Positions 51,563-60,528 of a stretch of 64,000 nt of DNA are shown here, piece after piece. The notes beneath the pieces were generated by a model, which saw nothing but the letters and a program-made list of their open reading frames with translations, did not search any database and was not told where the DNA came from. Source of the DNA: Neolewinella agarilytica. GTDB lineage: Bacteria; Bacteroidota; Bacteroidia; Chitinophagales; Saprospiraceae. Made by a program: the position numbers and the translations under genes. Position 1 is the first letter of the stretch. Each line of letters opens with the position of its first letter. The stretch lies in the NCBI RefSeq assembly GCF_900110645.1, contig NZ_FOFB01000006.1, positions 124,001 through 188,000 on the forward strand, read 5' to 3'.

Positions 51563-52701
51563 CGCTTGGTATCATCTTTACCCACAACGAAAACTGGATC
51601 GGGGGAACGTATTACATCCTGAATCTGGTCAGCTCCATGACTCACCTTCCGGAGGAGCGTAAGCCACGGCTGAAGGTGTTTTGCTGGAAAGACTCGGAGT
51701 TTGAGCAAATTAGCCGGACGGGCTACCCTTATCTGGAGAAATGCCTGCTGCCGGCATCCGGACTGGTAGAAAAAGTAGCCAATGGGCTGGGGCGGAAAGT
51801 CCTGGGCCGTAACCTCGTTGGCCAGCGTTTTGCGGCGGATACTGTAGATGCATTATTCCCCGCTACGTTTGCGGCCGTTTTTGATAATATTAGCCGAAAA
51901 GTGTTCTGGATTCAGGACTTTCAGGAGTTCCACCTGCCGGAATTATTTCCGGCCTCGACGCTCACGCGGCGGGATAAAGTGCGGCGACGGCTGGCGATGG
52001 GCGATAACGAGATCGTCCTGAGCAGCGAAGATGCACATAATGACTATCAGCAGATGTTCCCCGGTAGTCGCGCCCGGGTACACGTTTTGCCCTTTGCGGT
52101 AACTCACCCGGATTACGGCACGCTGTCCATCACGGCATTGCGCGAAAAATTCAACTTGCCGGAGCAGTACTTTTTCTCTCCTAACCAGTTTTGGCAACAC
52201 AAGAATCAGTTTGCAATCCTTAAGGCAGTAAAAGAGCTGAAAGAGGAATATCCGGAAGTCGTGGTGGCCTTTACCGGAAAAATGCAGGACAGCCGTAACC
52301 CCGAGTACATTCCTTCGCTGGAAAAATTCGTGGAAGACCATGGCCTTCAGCATAATATCCGCTTCCTGGGCTTCATTGACCGAAAGGACCAGCTGGGGCT
52401 GATGAACCACGCCGCGGCGGTCATTCAGCCCTCCCGCTTTGAGGGGTGGAGTACCGTGGTGGAAGATGCCAAAGCCATGAATCAGGTGATTTTTGCCTCA
52501 AATCTTGGGGTACATAAAGAACAATTGGGCGATAAGGCCTACTTCTTTTCCCCGCTACAACCCGCAGAACTGGCCGAATTGATGCGCCGGCTCCTGAACG
52601 AGCCCGGCGCTTTCCCCCGGCCGGAATTTCACTACGACCGCCGGGTGCGGGCCTTCGGGGAAAACTTCATTAGCATCATGGAACGAGTAGTTGGTAAGTG
52701 A
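51559..52701 (+). CDS. Glycosyltransferase (GT4-like)
   Basis: The protein is 380 residues from the ATG at 51559, which overlaps the preceding stop. A longer form starting at 51544 would add five residues. It is a GT-B fold protein: an N-terminal strand with IIFTHNENWIGGTYYILNLV, a linker, then the donor domain YFFSPNQFWQHKNQFAILKA and the motif AAVIQPSRFEGWSTVVEDAKA with its acidic residues. The acceptor is unknown. Confidence 0.88.
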   Translation: MTLGIIFTHNENWIGGTYYILNLVSSMTHLPEERKPRLKVFCWKDSEFEQISRTGYPYLEKCLLPASGLVEKVANGLGRKVLGRNLVGQRFAADTVDALFPATFAAVFDNISRKVFWIQDFQEFHLPELFPASTLTRRDKVRRRLAMGDNEIVLSSEDAHNDYQQMFPGSRARVHVLPFAVTHPDYGTLSITALREKFNLPEQYFFSPNQFWQHKNQFAILKAVKELKEEYPEVVVAFTGKMQDSRNPEYIPSLEKFVEDHGLQHNIRFLGFIDRKDQLGLMNHAAAVIQPSRFEGWSTVVEDAKAMNQVIFASNLGVHKEQLGDKAYFFSPLQPAELAELMRRLLNEPGAFPRPEFHYDRRVRAFGENFISIMERVVGK

Positions 52702-53441
52702 TGGAAGGCAATAAGAAACTGGTTTCTGTGATCACGGTCGTTTACAACGACCAGGCAGGGCTGCGTAAAACGATCAACAGTGTTGTTGCTCAGGGCTCAG
52801 AACTGCTGGAATATATCGTCATTGATGGCGGAAGCAAAGACGGAACTGTAGAAACAGCAGAAGAATTCAGTGCAAACATCGATCGGTTCGTTTCCGAACC
52901 GGATGGAGGCATTTATGACGCCATGAATAAAGGGCTTCGCTTAGCCACCGGCCAGTGGGCGATATTCATGAACGCGGGAGATACCTTTGCCGGGCCTGAT
53001 GTGTTGAACGGACTTGCGGACAAATTTGACCCTGCCTACGCCATCGTCTTCGGAGATGTAGAGGTTGGGAATGGTCGGATAAAGAAACAGCAGGGGTTGT
53101 TTGATAAGCTGGGCCTTCTGACGATGATCTGCCATCAATCCCTATTTTTCAATCTTGCCCTGGTGCCCCGGGAGGAACTTCTGTACCGCCATAAAGAATA
53201 CGGCCTTAGTGCCGATATGGAACTCTTACTCCGGCTGCAAAGGGATTATGGCGCGTCCTTCGGTAAGAAGGCGGATCTTGTCATCTGCAACTATGATAAA
53301 GGAGGAGTCTCTGATCAACAAGTGGGAAAGCGGCTGGCGGAGCGGGAAAGGTTGGTGAAAACCTACCTTTCCGGTAAGCCGCTATCACTGATGTTGCACC
53401 GATTGCAGGATTTGTACCTTCGGCGAAAATTGCTCAAATAA
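52701..53441 (+). CDS. Glycosyltransferase family 2 (WcaA/PglI-type)
   Basis: The protein is 246 residues from the ATG at 52701 (TGATG overlap with the previous stop). The GT-A fold shows SVITVVYNDQAGLRKTINSV, YIVIDGGSKDGTVE, and DGGIYDAMNKGLRLATGQWA, followed by FMNAGDTF, matching the colanic-acid-type GT2 glycosyltransferases. DGGIYDAMNKG is a hallmark of that subfamily. Confidence 0.9.
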   Translation: MEGNKKLVSVITVVYNDQAGLRKTINSVVAQGSELLEYIVIDGGSKDGTVETAEEFSANIDRFVSEPDGGIYDAMNKGLRLATGQWAIFMNAGDTFAGPDVLNGLADKFDPAYAIVFGDVEVGNGRIKKQQGLFDKLGLLTMICHQSLFFNLALVPREELLYRHKEYGLSADMELLLRLQRDYGASFGKKADLVICNYDKGGVSDQQVGKRLAERERLVKTYLSGKPLSLMLHRLQDLYLRRKLLK

Positions 53442-53483
53442 CCAGGTAAGGGGGCAGCAGCATTGCTTTTTGAAAACAAACCC

Positions 53484-53504
53484 TGCACCCTGCGTTTGCG
53501 CCCG
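53484..53504 (-). repeat. Dispersed element, inverted partner
   Basis: On the minus strand GCGGGCGCAAACGCAGGGTGC, one base longer than the core elsewhere. It faces the copy at 53534-53558. Confidence 0.55.
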
Positions 53505-53533
53505 CTTTTTTCTCCTTTTTCAAAGCAAGAATC

Positions 53534-53558
53534 GGGCGCGGGACCGCAGGTGCAGTGG
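53534..53558 (+). repeat. Dispersed CGCAGGTGCA element, inverted partner
   Basis: GGGCGCGGGACCGCAGGTGC followed by AGTGG, with an exact core. It pairs with 53484-53504 over a spacer of about 29 bases that contains T-rich runs. The pair could form a hairpin between two transcribed genes. Confidence 0.75.
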
Positions 53559-53635
53559 AAGGGGATATTGATCCATGTTACCCGCTGCCACCCTGCCTTT
53601 TTCATGGCAGCAAACGCTGACAGACAGTAAAAAAT

Positions 53636-54319
53636 ATGCTTCTTTCTCACGACAAGAAATTCATCTTTATTCACGTCTACAAGACGGCGGGTACTTCGGT
53701 GCGGCAGCAATTTTTGCCCTATTGCCGCCCGCTTGACCGCCTGGTATACGATTACCCCGTCAGCCGTAAGCTGGTGGTAGGCATGAATAAAATATTTGGT
53801 CTGCAAAATGATGGCAACCGAAAATTTACCGGCTTTCATAAGCACGAAGCTGCCAGTGTGGTAAAGGATAAGCTGGGGGATGAAATCTGGAACGACTATT
53901 ATTCCTTCGCCTTTGTCCGTAACCCCTTTGACTGGCTGACGAGCCTGTATTTCTACATCCGGCAATCGCCCAGTCACGTGCACCATGCGAAGGCCAATGC
54001 ACTTGAATTCTCGGACTGGCTGCAGTGGTATATCTTTGAGCATGGTTTTCAGCTGCAATCCAAGTATGTGGCTGATGAAAACGGGACGATTCTGGTCGAT
54101 AAGCTCGGCCGCTTTGAGCGCCTGGAGGAGGATATTGACGAAATTTCCCAAAAGCTGGGTATTCCTTTTGAAAGGGTAAGCCACAAGAACGCTTCCCGAC
54201 AAAAAAAGAGGGACTTCCGGTCTTACTATTCAGCTGCGGACCGTGCGCTGGTGGAGCAGAAATACGCGACTGACCTTCGTTTATTCGGTTATCAATTTGA
54301 TTCGCCCCAAACCAAATAA
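53636..54319 (+). CDS. Sulfotransferase family 2-like protein
   Basis: This 227-residue protein has the 5'-phosphosulfate loop FIHVYKTAGTSVRQQF (K16-S21) and the 3'-phosphate strand YSFAFVRNPFDWLTSLYFYI at about residues 90-105. Later FERLEEDIDEISQKLGI is typical of bacterial family-2 sulfotransferases. It is preceded by an inverted repeat pair and followed by a GT2 gene 6 bases on. It probably adds a sulfate to a sugar residue. Confidence 0.88.
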   Translation: MLLSHDKKFIFIHVYKTAGTSVRQQFLPYCRPLDRLVYDYPVSRKLVVGMNKIFGLQNDGNRKFTGFHKHEAASVVKDKLGDEIWNDYYSFAFVRNPFDWLTSLYFYIRQSPSHVHHAKANALEFSDWLQWYIFEHGFQLQSKYVADENGTILVDKLGRFERLEEDIDEISQKLGIPFERVSHKNASRQKKRDFRSYYSAADRALVEQKYATDLRLFGYQFDSPQTK

Positions 54320-54325
54320 CGTCTA

Positions 54326-55300
54326 GTGAGTTACCAACTTAGTGTAATCATTATCGGTAAGAACACCGAAAAAATTCTGGCGCGTTCCATCGACTCTGTC
54401 ATTGCAGCCGTAAATAAGGCTGGTCAATTGATAGAGGCTTTCGAAGTACTTTATGTCGATAGTAACTCTACTGACAGTTCTCTGCAGATCGCCGAAGGCT
54501 ATGCTGAAGTACGAACAGTAGCCATTACTTCCTCAACCTTTTATTCCGCTTCTCTGGGTCGGCACTTAGGGCTGCAGCATGCCCGCTACGATAACCTGCT
54601 CTTTCTGGATGGGGACATGACACTCTCCCCGGATTGGTTTACAGAAACGGAAGAAGCTTATGCCAGGCATCGGGCCATTGTGGGGCAGTGGAACGAAAGA
54701 GAGCTGAGTATGGAGGGAGAACTGAACCGCGAGATCGCCAACTACAACGGCATAGAACAGGAGGAGGTGCTCATCAAACCCTGTGGGTTTCTCCAGATCA
54801 ATCGTAAACTGATTGCGGGAGGGCAGTCTTTTCATCCGCTAATCGTCAATAATGAAGAAAAGGATTTTTACGCACAGTTCTATGGAGAAGGCAAAATAGT
54901 TGGATTACCAATCAAGGCATTTGACCACAACAATTTCAAGCGGAAGACGAGTTCGAAGTGGGCTGCTTTTCTGAGCCTCAACGGAAAAACGGGCTACCTG
55001 ACTTCTTTTTACTACGCCATTAAGGAAGGATACGTAGCGGACTATTTTAGGATTCAATACGACAAATTTCTGAACGTGCTGGTTCTGCTTTGCCTGATAG
55101 TCGCTCTGTTGACCTGGAATGTTTTATGGGGGGTACCGGCTTTACTACTGCTGGTTTTTCCACTCGGCAAGCTCAAATCACGGCTGGCGGATCTTTTTTT
55201 CTTCCCCTATAAGCTTTACGCAACGGTTAGACTCCTGTCTCAGGAACACGCTGCTACCTATCAGGTAGACGGTAAAACACAGGAAGCGGACTTAAAATAA
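54326..55300 (+). CDS. Glycosyltransferase family 2, membrane associated
   Basis: This 324-residue protein starts at a GTG (54326), the only sensible start before LSVIIIGKNTEKILARSI. GT-A signatures are VLYVDSNSTDSSLQIAEG and LLFLDGDMTLSPDWF (DxD). Residues about 250-285 form two hydrophobic segments (VLVLLCLIVALLTWNVL, ALLLLVFPL) that anchor it to the membrane. It lies between a sulfotransferase and a polymerase-like gene. Confidence 0.88.
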   Translation: MSYQLSVIIIGKNTEKILARSIDSVIAAVNKAGQLIEAFEVLYVDSNSTDSSLQIAEGYAEVRTVAITSSTFYSASLGRHLGLQHARYDNLLFLDGDMTLSPDWFTETEEAYARHRAIVGQWNERELSMEGELNREIANYNGIEQEEVLIKPCGFLQINRKLIAGGQSFHPLIVNNEEKDFYAQFYGEGKIVGLPIKAFDHNNFKRKTSSKWAAFLSLNGKTGYLTSFYYAIKEGYVADYFRIQYDKFLNVLVLLCLIVALLTWNVLWGVPALLLLVFPLGKLKSRLADLFFFPYKLYATVRLLSQEHAATYQVDGKTQEADLK

Positions 55301-55303
55301 GTC

Positions 55304-56644
55304 ATGGATTTTAGTTTTTTCTATACAGACTTTCCGTCTACCGCGTATACGGGAGATTTCTTCCGGAGCTTGCTCATGGGGCTATCTCTTCTGTTGTTTA
55401 TTTTCTTGCTGTCGCTTTTCATTAAAGACAGGAAGCAACAGTTTTACTTCGCGCTGATTGCCGGTGGAATCTTTGCGTTTAAGATTCTGATCATTTTCCT
55501 GAATGAGCATTACCGGATACTTCCGAGGAAACCTGCGGGCAACTTTGTGCTGTGGTTCTATTGGTATGCGGAGAATTACAGTGCGACGCGAATACTGGAA
55601 GGCCGGGTACAGCCTACCTTCCTGGTTCAATTTCTGGTGAATTATCCCTTTATCTACCTATTTGGTATTGCCCGAGAGAATGTGTTACTGGTGAACGGCT
55701 TCTTTACCAGTATGGCGGCGGTTTACGCCTTTTTTGGGCTGAAAAACATCTTCGGTTCTCTGACTGCTTTTCTGGTCCTGATCTTCCTTACGTTTTATCC
55801 GGCAGCGATCAACTTCTCCATGTTTGGTTTACGGGATCCAGTGATATATCTGTTCATGACGATGAATATCGTATCGCTTATTCGCCTGTATCTGACAAAA
55901 AGTTACCTTCCACTTTTCGGAATTGTCTTCTCTGTTCTTGCCATCTTCAGCATGCGGCCGGAATTGTTCGCTTTCCTGTTCGCCCCTTATGGGTTCCTGA
56001 TTCTATGGGGGTTGATCTCCTACTATAAAAATACAAAGACAATCAATAACAAGCTGTTACTGATGGTCGGGTCGTTTGTTGTCGTCATCCTTCCGGGGCT
56101 GATGGCCGCCTACCTCGCCTACGGTTTTGTAACCGCTAACATTGGCGCTGTCGGGGCTTCACCGGTGGATATTGTTACCACTTACGCTTCAAATCGTTAT
56201 GACCGAGAGGCTGGTATTGGTGACGGAAGCCATATTGTTCCTCCTAACATTTATCACGCCATTCCATGGTACGCTCGTTGGGGCTTGCAGGCTCTGGGGA
56301 TGATTATTTTACCTTTCCCCTGGCTGATTACCAGTGTGCCAAAAGTATTTGCGGCGGTTGATTCCTTCTTCATCATTCTTATGATTGTCGGGTTCTGGTG
56401 GCTGAGGAAAAAGTATCTCGTAACGGGCCTGATTAATGTAGGATTGAAGAGAGAACGAATTTTTATGGCTCTCTTTATAACCTTTTTTACCAGTGTGGGA
56501 GTAATGGGCTTCATCGTCAATAATGCCGGAAACGCCTTCCGTATGCGGATGGCTATTTTCCCTTACATTGCTATATCTACTGCTTTACTACTGGCAACGG
56601 TAATAGAGTATCGTCAAAAAAATAAAAACAAACTTAGCGCATGA
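55304..56644 (+). CDS. Polytopic membrane protein, candidate Wzy polymerase
   Basis: This 446-residue protein has about ten membrane helices (for example LLMGLSLLLFIFLLSLFI, FALIAGGIFAFKILIIFL) and a large periplasmic loop around 280-330 (TTYASNRYDREAGIGDG). There is no sequence motif for a known family, but length, topology and locus position between glycosyltransferases fit a Wzy-type polymerase or O-antigen-like glycosyltransferase-C protein. A second candidate begins at 63784. Its stop overlaps the next start by ATGA. Confidence 0.6.
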   Translation: MDFSFFYTDFPSTAYTGDFFRSLLMGLSLLLFIFLLSLFIKDRKQQFYFALIAGGIFAFKILIIFLNEHYRILPRKPAGNFVLWFYWYAENYSATRILEGRVQPTFLVQFLVNYPFIYLFGIARENVLLVNGFFTSMAAVYAFFGLKNIFGSLTAFLVLIFLTFYPAAINFSMFGLRDPVIYLFMTMNIVSLIRLYLTKSYLPLFGIVFSVLAIFSMRPELFAFLFAPYGFLILWGLISYYKNTKTINNKLLLMVGSFVVVILPGLMAAYLAYGFVTANIGAVGASPVDIVTTYASNRYDREAGIGDGSHIVPPNIYHAIPWYARWGLQALGMIILPFPWLITSVPKVFAAVDSFFIILMIVGFWWLRKKYLVTGLINVGLKRERIFMALFITFFTSVGVMGFIVNNAGNAFRMRMAIFPYIAISTALLLATVIEYRQKNKNKLSA

Positions 56645-57483
56645 GCAGCCAATTGGATTTCATCGTAATTGGTCCGGGAAAGTGTGGCACCAGCTGGGTC
56701 TACAAGATTCTGAATCAGCACCCGGAGGTTTGTGTTTCCTCCGCAAAGGAGACGCTGTACTTTGAAGAGTATTTCCATAAGGGAGACGATTGGTACAGTA
56801 AGTTCTTTAAGCACGCCGAAAGCGGGCAGTTGCTGGGGGAGGTCTCTAACACCTACGTCTTTTCCAAAGAGGTGCCGGCCCGGATTAAAGAGAAGTACCC
56901 TAATGTGAAGTTGGTGAGTACAATACGTAACCCGGTGGATAGAACGTTTTCCCATTATCTGTTCCTTCGCCGGAACGGAACACTTTCCTGTTCCTTTGAA
57001 GAAGCACTCGTTATACGGCCGGACTTGCAGGAAAGAGGGAATTACCACACCTTTTTCAAACAATACGAAGAACACTTTGATCGCTCCCAGATCAAGGTGC
57101 TTTTGATGGAAGACTTAAGAGTAGATAACCGCCAATATGCGGACGATCTTTTTTCTTTCTTAGGGGTAAAAGGAAGATTGTCTGATGAAATCCTCAACGA
57201 AAAAGTATTGCCGGCCAGTAAGGCCCGTAGTCCATTGGTTGCCAGGATGGTTAAAGCAAGTGCCGGCCTGGTACGTAAGTTGGGGCATCCGGAGTTGATC
57301 ACTAAAATCAAATATAACAAGCGGGTGACCGGCGCACTATACGGAGAATACAAAGAAGGAGAGAAGCCTGTTCTCTCGCCTGAAACCCGCAAGGAGCTGG
57401 AAGAATATTTCTCGCTGGAAGTTGAACAGTTGTCTGACTGGCTGGGACGTGATCTTAAGAAGGTATGGCAGTTTTCTAAATAG
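56641..57483 (+). CDS. Sulfotransferase (heparan-sulfate N-sulfotransferase-like)
   Basis: This 280-residue protein has the phosphosulfate-binding loop VIGPGKCGTSWVYKILNQHP (K14-S18). It continues with AKETLYFEEYFHKG, where the K-E-T/x-Y-F-x pattern is typical of the sulfotransferase domain of heparan-sulfate-type enzymes, and the 3'-phosphate motif STIRNPVDRTFSHYLFL at about residue 95. It is similar in layout to the gene at 58589, suggesting they are paralogues acting on different positions. Confidence 0.9.
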   Translation: MSSQLDFIVIGPGKCGTSWVYKILNQHPEVCVSSAKETLYFEEYFHKGDDWYSKFFKHAESGQLLGEVSNTYVFSKEVPARIKEKYPNVKLVSTIRNPVDRTFSHYLFLRRNGTLSCSFEEALVIRPDLQERGNYHTFFKQYEEHFDRSQIKVLLMEDLRVDNRQYADDLFSFLGVKGRLSDEILNEKVLPASKARSPLVARMVKASAGLVRKLGHPELITKIKYNKRVTGALYGEYKEGEKPVLSPETRKELEEYFSLEVEQLSDWLGRDLKKVWQFSK

Positions 57484-57491
57484 TAACCGAT

Positions 57492-58592
57492 ATGAGACCT
57501 TTCGCAATTTACCTTTTCGCAGCCGCCCTTTTGTTGACCGTTGGATGTAACCGACCAACGAGTGGAGTGCTTAGCCCCGAATCAGAATCAGCTATGGAAC
57601 TAAAGACTTTTGCTAAAAAATCTGTCAACCGACAAGAGGTCTTTATCAAAGGCAAAAACGGGGGATGGTTTCGGCAAACCACTCAACAAAAAGCAGATGG
57701 CACGCTCTATTTGAAGGACGGTGCAGGGAAGACATTTGTCCGGGCTGAATATGAGGACGGAGGTTATCTGATGCCGGAATGGTTTGGTGCCCGGGGAGAT
57801 GGCGAAACCGATGACTACCCCGCATTTGAACGGGCCATCACTGCTGCCTGTGAGACGGGAGCAAGTTTCGTTACGCAGCGAAAGAAGTATTCATTGTCGC
57901 GCCGTATAGAGTTTCCCTCCTGCTTTCAGGAAGGAATGGTCTGGACCGGCAACGGGGCGGAACTGAACAACACCGTTTACGTAAAGTCTCCCGGAACGAC
58001 CATAAGGGATGTCTCCGTAGTTAAAAGTCCGGCGGAAGGTTTTGTCTGGTACCGTGGGCAGGGAGGTCATTTTGAAAACCTGACGGCCAAGGGGTGCCAG
58101 AGTGCGGGCTTTCGACTTGGTGGTGAAAAAGGTAGCCAGGTAGCCTGGTCGACTTTTGTTAACCTGAAAGCAATTAACAATCAGGATGGGCTGGTACTGG
58201 ATGGTTCTTTCCCCAAGTGTTGGGTGAATGCCAACACTTTTACCGGTATTTATTCACGGCTCAATTCCAGATATGGGGTCCACCTGAAAGGGAAAGCTAA
58301 TTACAACACCTGGATGGGGCTCCACTGTGAAGGGAATAGCCGAAAAAATAAAGATTTACCGGCGATGCTGATTGAGAATTCTTCGGAAAACACTTTTATG
58401 GGAGGGCAACAGGTCACCCACCCTGGGAATCCATCTCCGGTGGTAGTGGATCGTGGCCGCCTCAATAATTATTTCGGAGGAAGGTACGTAGCGGATAAAG
58501 CGGCAGGGAGAATCATTCAGCAATCCAAGAGTAAAATTGAAGGGGCTAATCTGGTACCACGGAAAAGCAAGCAAAAGCCTAAGGACAAATGA
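57492..58592 (+). CDS. Lipoprotein with pectate-lyase-3-like beta-helix
   Basis: This 366-residue surface or periplasmic lipoprotein has the signal YLFAAALLLTVGC (lipobox). At about residue 95 it has the typical opening of Pectate_lyase_3 domains (PEWFGARGDGETDDYPAFER), followed by parallel beta-helix repeats through GNSRKNKDLPAMLIENSSENTF-like turns. It may cleave or bind the acidic polymer made by this locus, as lyases are often encoded in such clusters. No catalytic residues can be assigned by eye. It overlaps the next gene by ATGA. Confidence 0.75.
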   Translation: MRPFAIYLFAAALLLTVGCNRPTSGVLSPESESAMELKTFAKKSVNRQEVFIKGKNGGWFRQTTQQKADGTLYLKDGAGKTFVRAEYEDGGYLMPEWFGARGDGETDDYPAFERAITAACETGASFVTQRKKYSLSRRIEFPSCFQEGMVWTGNGAELNNTVYVKSPGTTIRDVSVVKSPAEGFVWYRGQGGHFENLTAKGCQSAGFRLGGEKGSQVAWSTFVNLKAINNQDGLVLDGSFPKCWVNANTFTGIYSRLNSRYGVHLKGKANYNTWMGLHCEGNSRKNKDLPAMLIENSSENTFMGGQQVTHPGNPSPVVVDRGRLNNYFGGRYVADKAAGRIIQQSKSKIEGANLVPRKSKQKPKDK

Positions 58593-59422
58593 TATTACCT
58601 ACAGCAATGATTGTCGGGCCCCAAAAAGCCGGAACAAGCTGGATATATGCTTACCTGCAGTGGCGGGACGATGTGAATGTAGCCAAAGGAGTGAAAGAAA
58701 CTTTCTTCTTTGATAAATACTATCACAAGGGGATCCACTGGTATGCTAAACATTTTGAGGGGGAGGCGGACTTGCCCTGTATTCTGGAAGTAGGACCGAC
58801 CTACTTTGAAAACCCAAAAGCAGGCGACCGTATTTTAGATGACCTGGGGGATATTCCCATTATTTGTACTCTTCGGGACCCTGCCAAAAGAACGTTCTCC
58901 CTGTATTTACATCGGGTCCGATATGGCCAGATAAAGGGAGGGTTTAGGGAGGCCGTTGAGAACCGGGAAGTAATTGACGGGAGTTTTTATCATCAATTGA
59001 TTCTTTCCTGGAAGGCCCTGTTTTCTTCCGTAAACGTATTGTTTCTGGAGGATCTTGTCCGTGACCGGGAAGCTTACGTTCGCCAGCTGTGTCAATTCCT
59101 GGGAATCGCCTACGTTCCGGTGCCGGATCACCTGAAAGGGAAGTCGTTCGAGGCTGCCGTAGCGCCGAATTATTACGTCGCTGCTGCCGCAGATAAAGCA
59201 GGCAATATCTTAAGATCGCTCAGGCTGTATCCCATCATTGAGATGGCTAAAAAGGCAGGCCTTAAGGGTATGATCTTCGGGAAGCCCGGAGCAAAGACAA
59301 ATTCTCAGGTCCCAACACTTTCTGCAGAAGACAGGGCTTGGCTTATTGAAAACTACTTTAAAGAGGATGTTCAGAAGCTGGAAAAAATGACCGGAAGAGA
59401 ATTAAGCGATTGGCTGAAATGA
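58589..59422 (+). CDS. Sulfotransferase (heparan-sulfate N-sulfotransferase-like)
   Basis: This 277-residue protein has the loop MIVGPQKAGTSWIYAYLQWR (K13-S17), the KETFFFDKYYHKGIHWYAKH segment and the 3'-phosphate region TLRDPAKRTFSLYLHRVR at about residue 92. It is clearly of the same subfamily as 56641-57483 but diverged. It is coupled to the preceding lipoprotein and following glycosyltransferase genes by ATGA overlaps. Confidence 0.9.
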   Translation: MILPTAMIVGPQKAGTSWIYAYLQWRDDVNVAKGVKETFFFDKYYHKGIHWYAKHFEGEADLPCILEVGPTYFENPKAGDRILDDLGDIPIICTLRDPAKRTFSLYLHRVRYGQIKGGFREAVENREVIDGSFYHQLILSWKALFSSVNVLFLEDLVRDREAYVRQLCQFLGIAYVPVPDHLKGKSFEAAVAPNYYVAAAADKAGNILRSLRLYPIIEMAKKAGLKGMIFGKPGAKTNSQVPTLSAEDRAWLIENYFKEDVQKLEKMTGRELSDWLK

Positions 59423-60528
59423 AAAAAATGAAAATATTACAGGTAATCACCATTGGGCATGAACTCTATGGCGCACAAAAACACGTACTGGATTTGTGCG
59501 TACTGCTTAAGAAGAATGGTCACGAAGTAATGGTGGCAACGGGTACCGCAGGAACCCTGACGGACTTACTGGATGAAGAAAGCATTCCCTTTAAAATTTT
59601 TACCTCTTTGGTACATCCCATTAATCCGGGGAAAGACGTAAAATTCGTTAAAGATCTGATTTCATTCCTAAAGACTTACCAGCCAGATCTGGTGGCTTCC
59701 CATTCCTCAAAGGCTGGCCTATTGTCAAGAATAGCATGTCGAAGAGCTAAAATGCCCAATACGTTTACTTCTCATGGTTGGTCCTTTGAAGGCGGGATAC
59801 CGTTCGTGAAACGAATGGTTTTTCTGACGGCTGAAAGAGCTGCTGGCCGAATTTCAGATGGCATCATCACGGTGGCCGAAGCTGGCAGGGAATACGGACT
59901 GCAAAAGAAAGTGGCTAAAGCAGCTAAAATTGTAACCATCCATAATGGGGTAGAAGATATTGCCGGTCAGTATGAGATAGTGAAAAACGATCGGTTTACC
60001 ATTACGATGGTTGCTGGCCTTCGTCCACAAAAAGATCATTTCACGCTCATCGAAGCGCTGGGGAAGGTGAAACATCTTGACTGGGAAGTCTTTTTTTTAG
60101 GGGACGGACCGCTCATGGAAGTGCTATCCGAAAAAACAACTGCCCTTGATTTGACAGATCGTATTCACTTCAAGGGAGCAGTTTCAAATGTAGGTGACTA
60201 TCTTTGCCGGTCCCATTTACTAACCTTGATTACAAATTGGGAAGGATTCCCGATTTCCATTCTGGAAGGGTTGTCTTTTGGCTTGCCAATTCTTGCTACG
60301 GATGTAGCCGGAGTAAAAGAGCAGGTGATTGACGATTACAATGGCATTACAGTTCCCCCAAAGGACATTGATGCCGTTGCCAATGCACTGGAACTAATGA
60401 TGAAGTCACCGGAAAAGTTGGCGGAAATGGGAAGGAACTCCCGTGAGTTGTTTGAGCAAAGATTTACTCGCGAGGCAATGTATAAAAAAACAGTTGCTCT
60501 TTATTATAATCTCATCAACAAAGCATGA
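59419..60528 (+). CDS. Glycosyltransferase family 4
   Basis: The protein is 369 residues from the ATG at 59419 (ATGA overlap). The N-terminal motif is ILQVITIGHELYGAQKHVLD. The donor domain has VAGLRPQKDHFTLIEALGKV, DGPLMEVLSE and the E-x7-E region NWEGFPISILEGLSFGLPIL, all characteristic of retaining GT4 enzymes. It probably adds one sugar of the repeat unit. Confidence 0.93.
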   Translation: MKKMKILQVITIGHELYGAQKHVLDLCVLLKKNGHEVMVATGTAGTLTDLLDEESIPFKIFTSLVHPINPGKDVKFVKDLISFLKTYQPDLVASHSSKAGLLSRIACRRAKMPNTFTSHGWSFEGGIPFVKRMVFLTAERAAGRISDGIITVAEAGREYGLQKKVAKAAKIVTIHNGVEDIAGQYEIVKNDRFTITMVAGLRPQKDHFTLIEALGKVKHLDWEVFFLGDGPLMEVLSEKTTALDLTDRIHFKGAVSNVGDYLCRSHLLTLITNWEGFPISILEGLSFGLPILATDVAGVKEQVIDDYNGITVPPKDIDAVANALELMMKSPEKLAEMGRNSRELFEQRFTREAMYKKTVALYYNLINKA

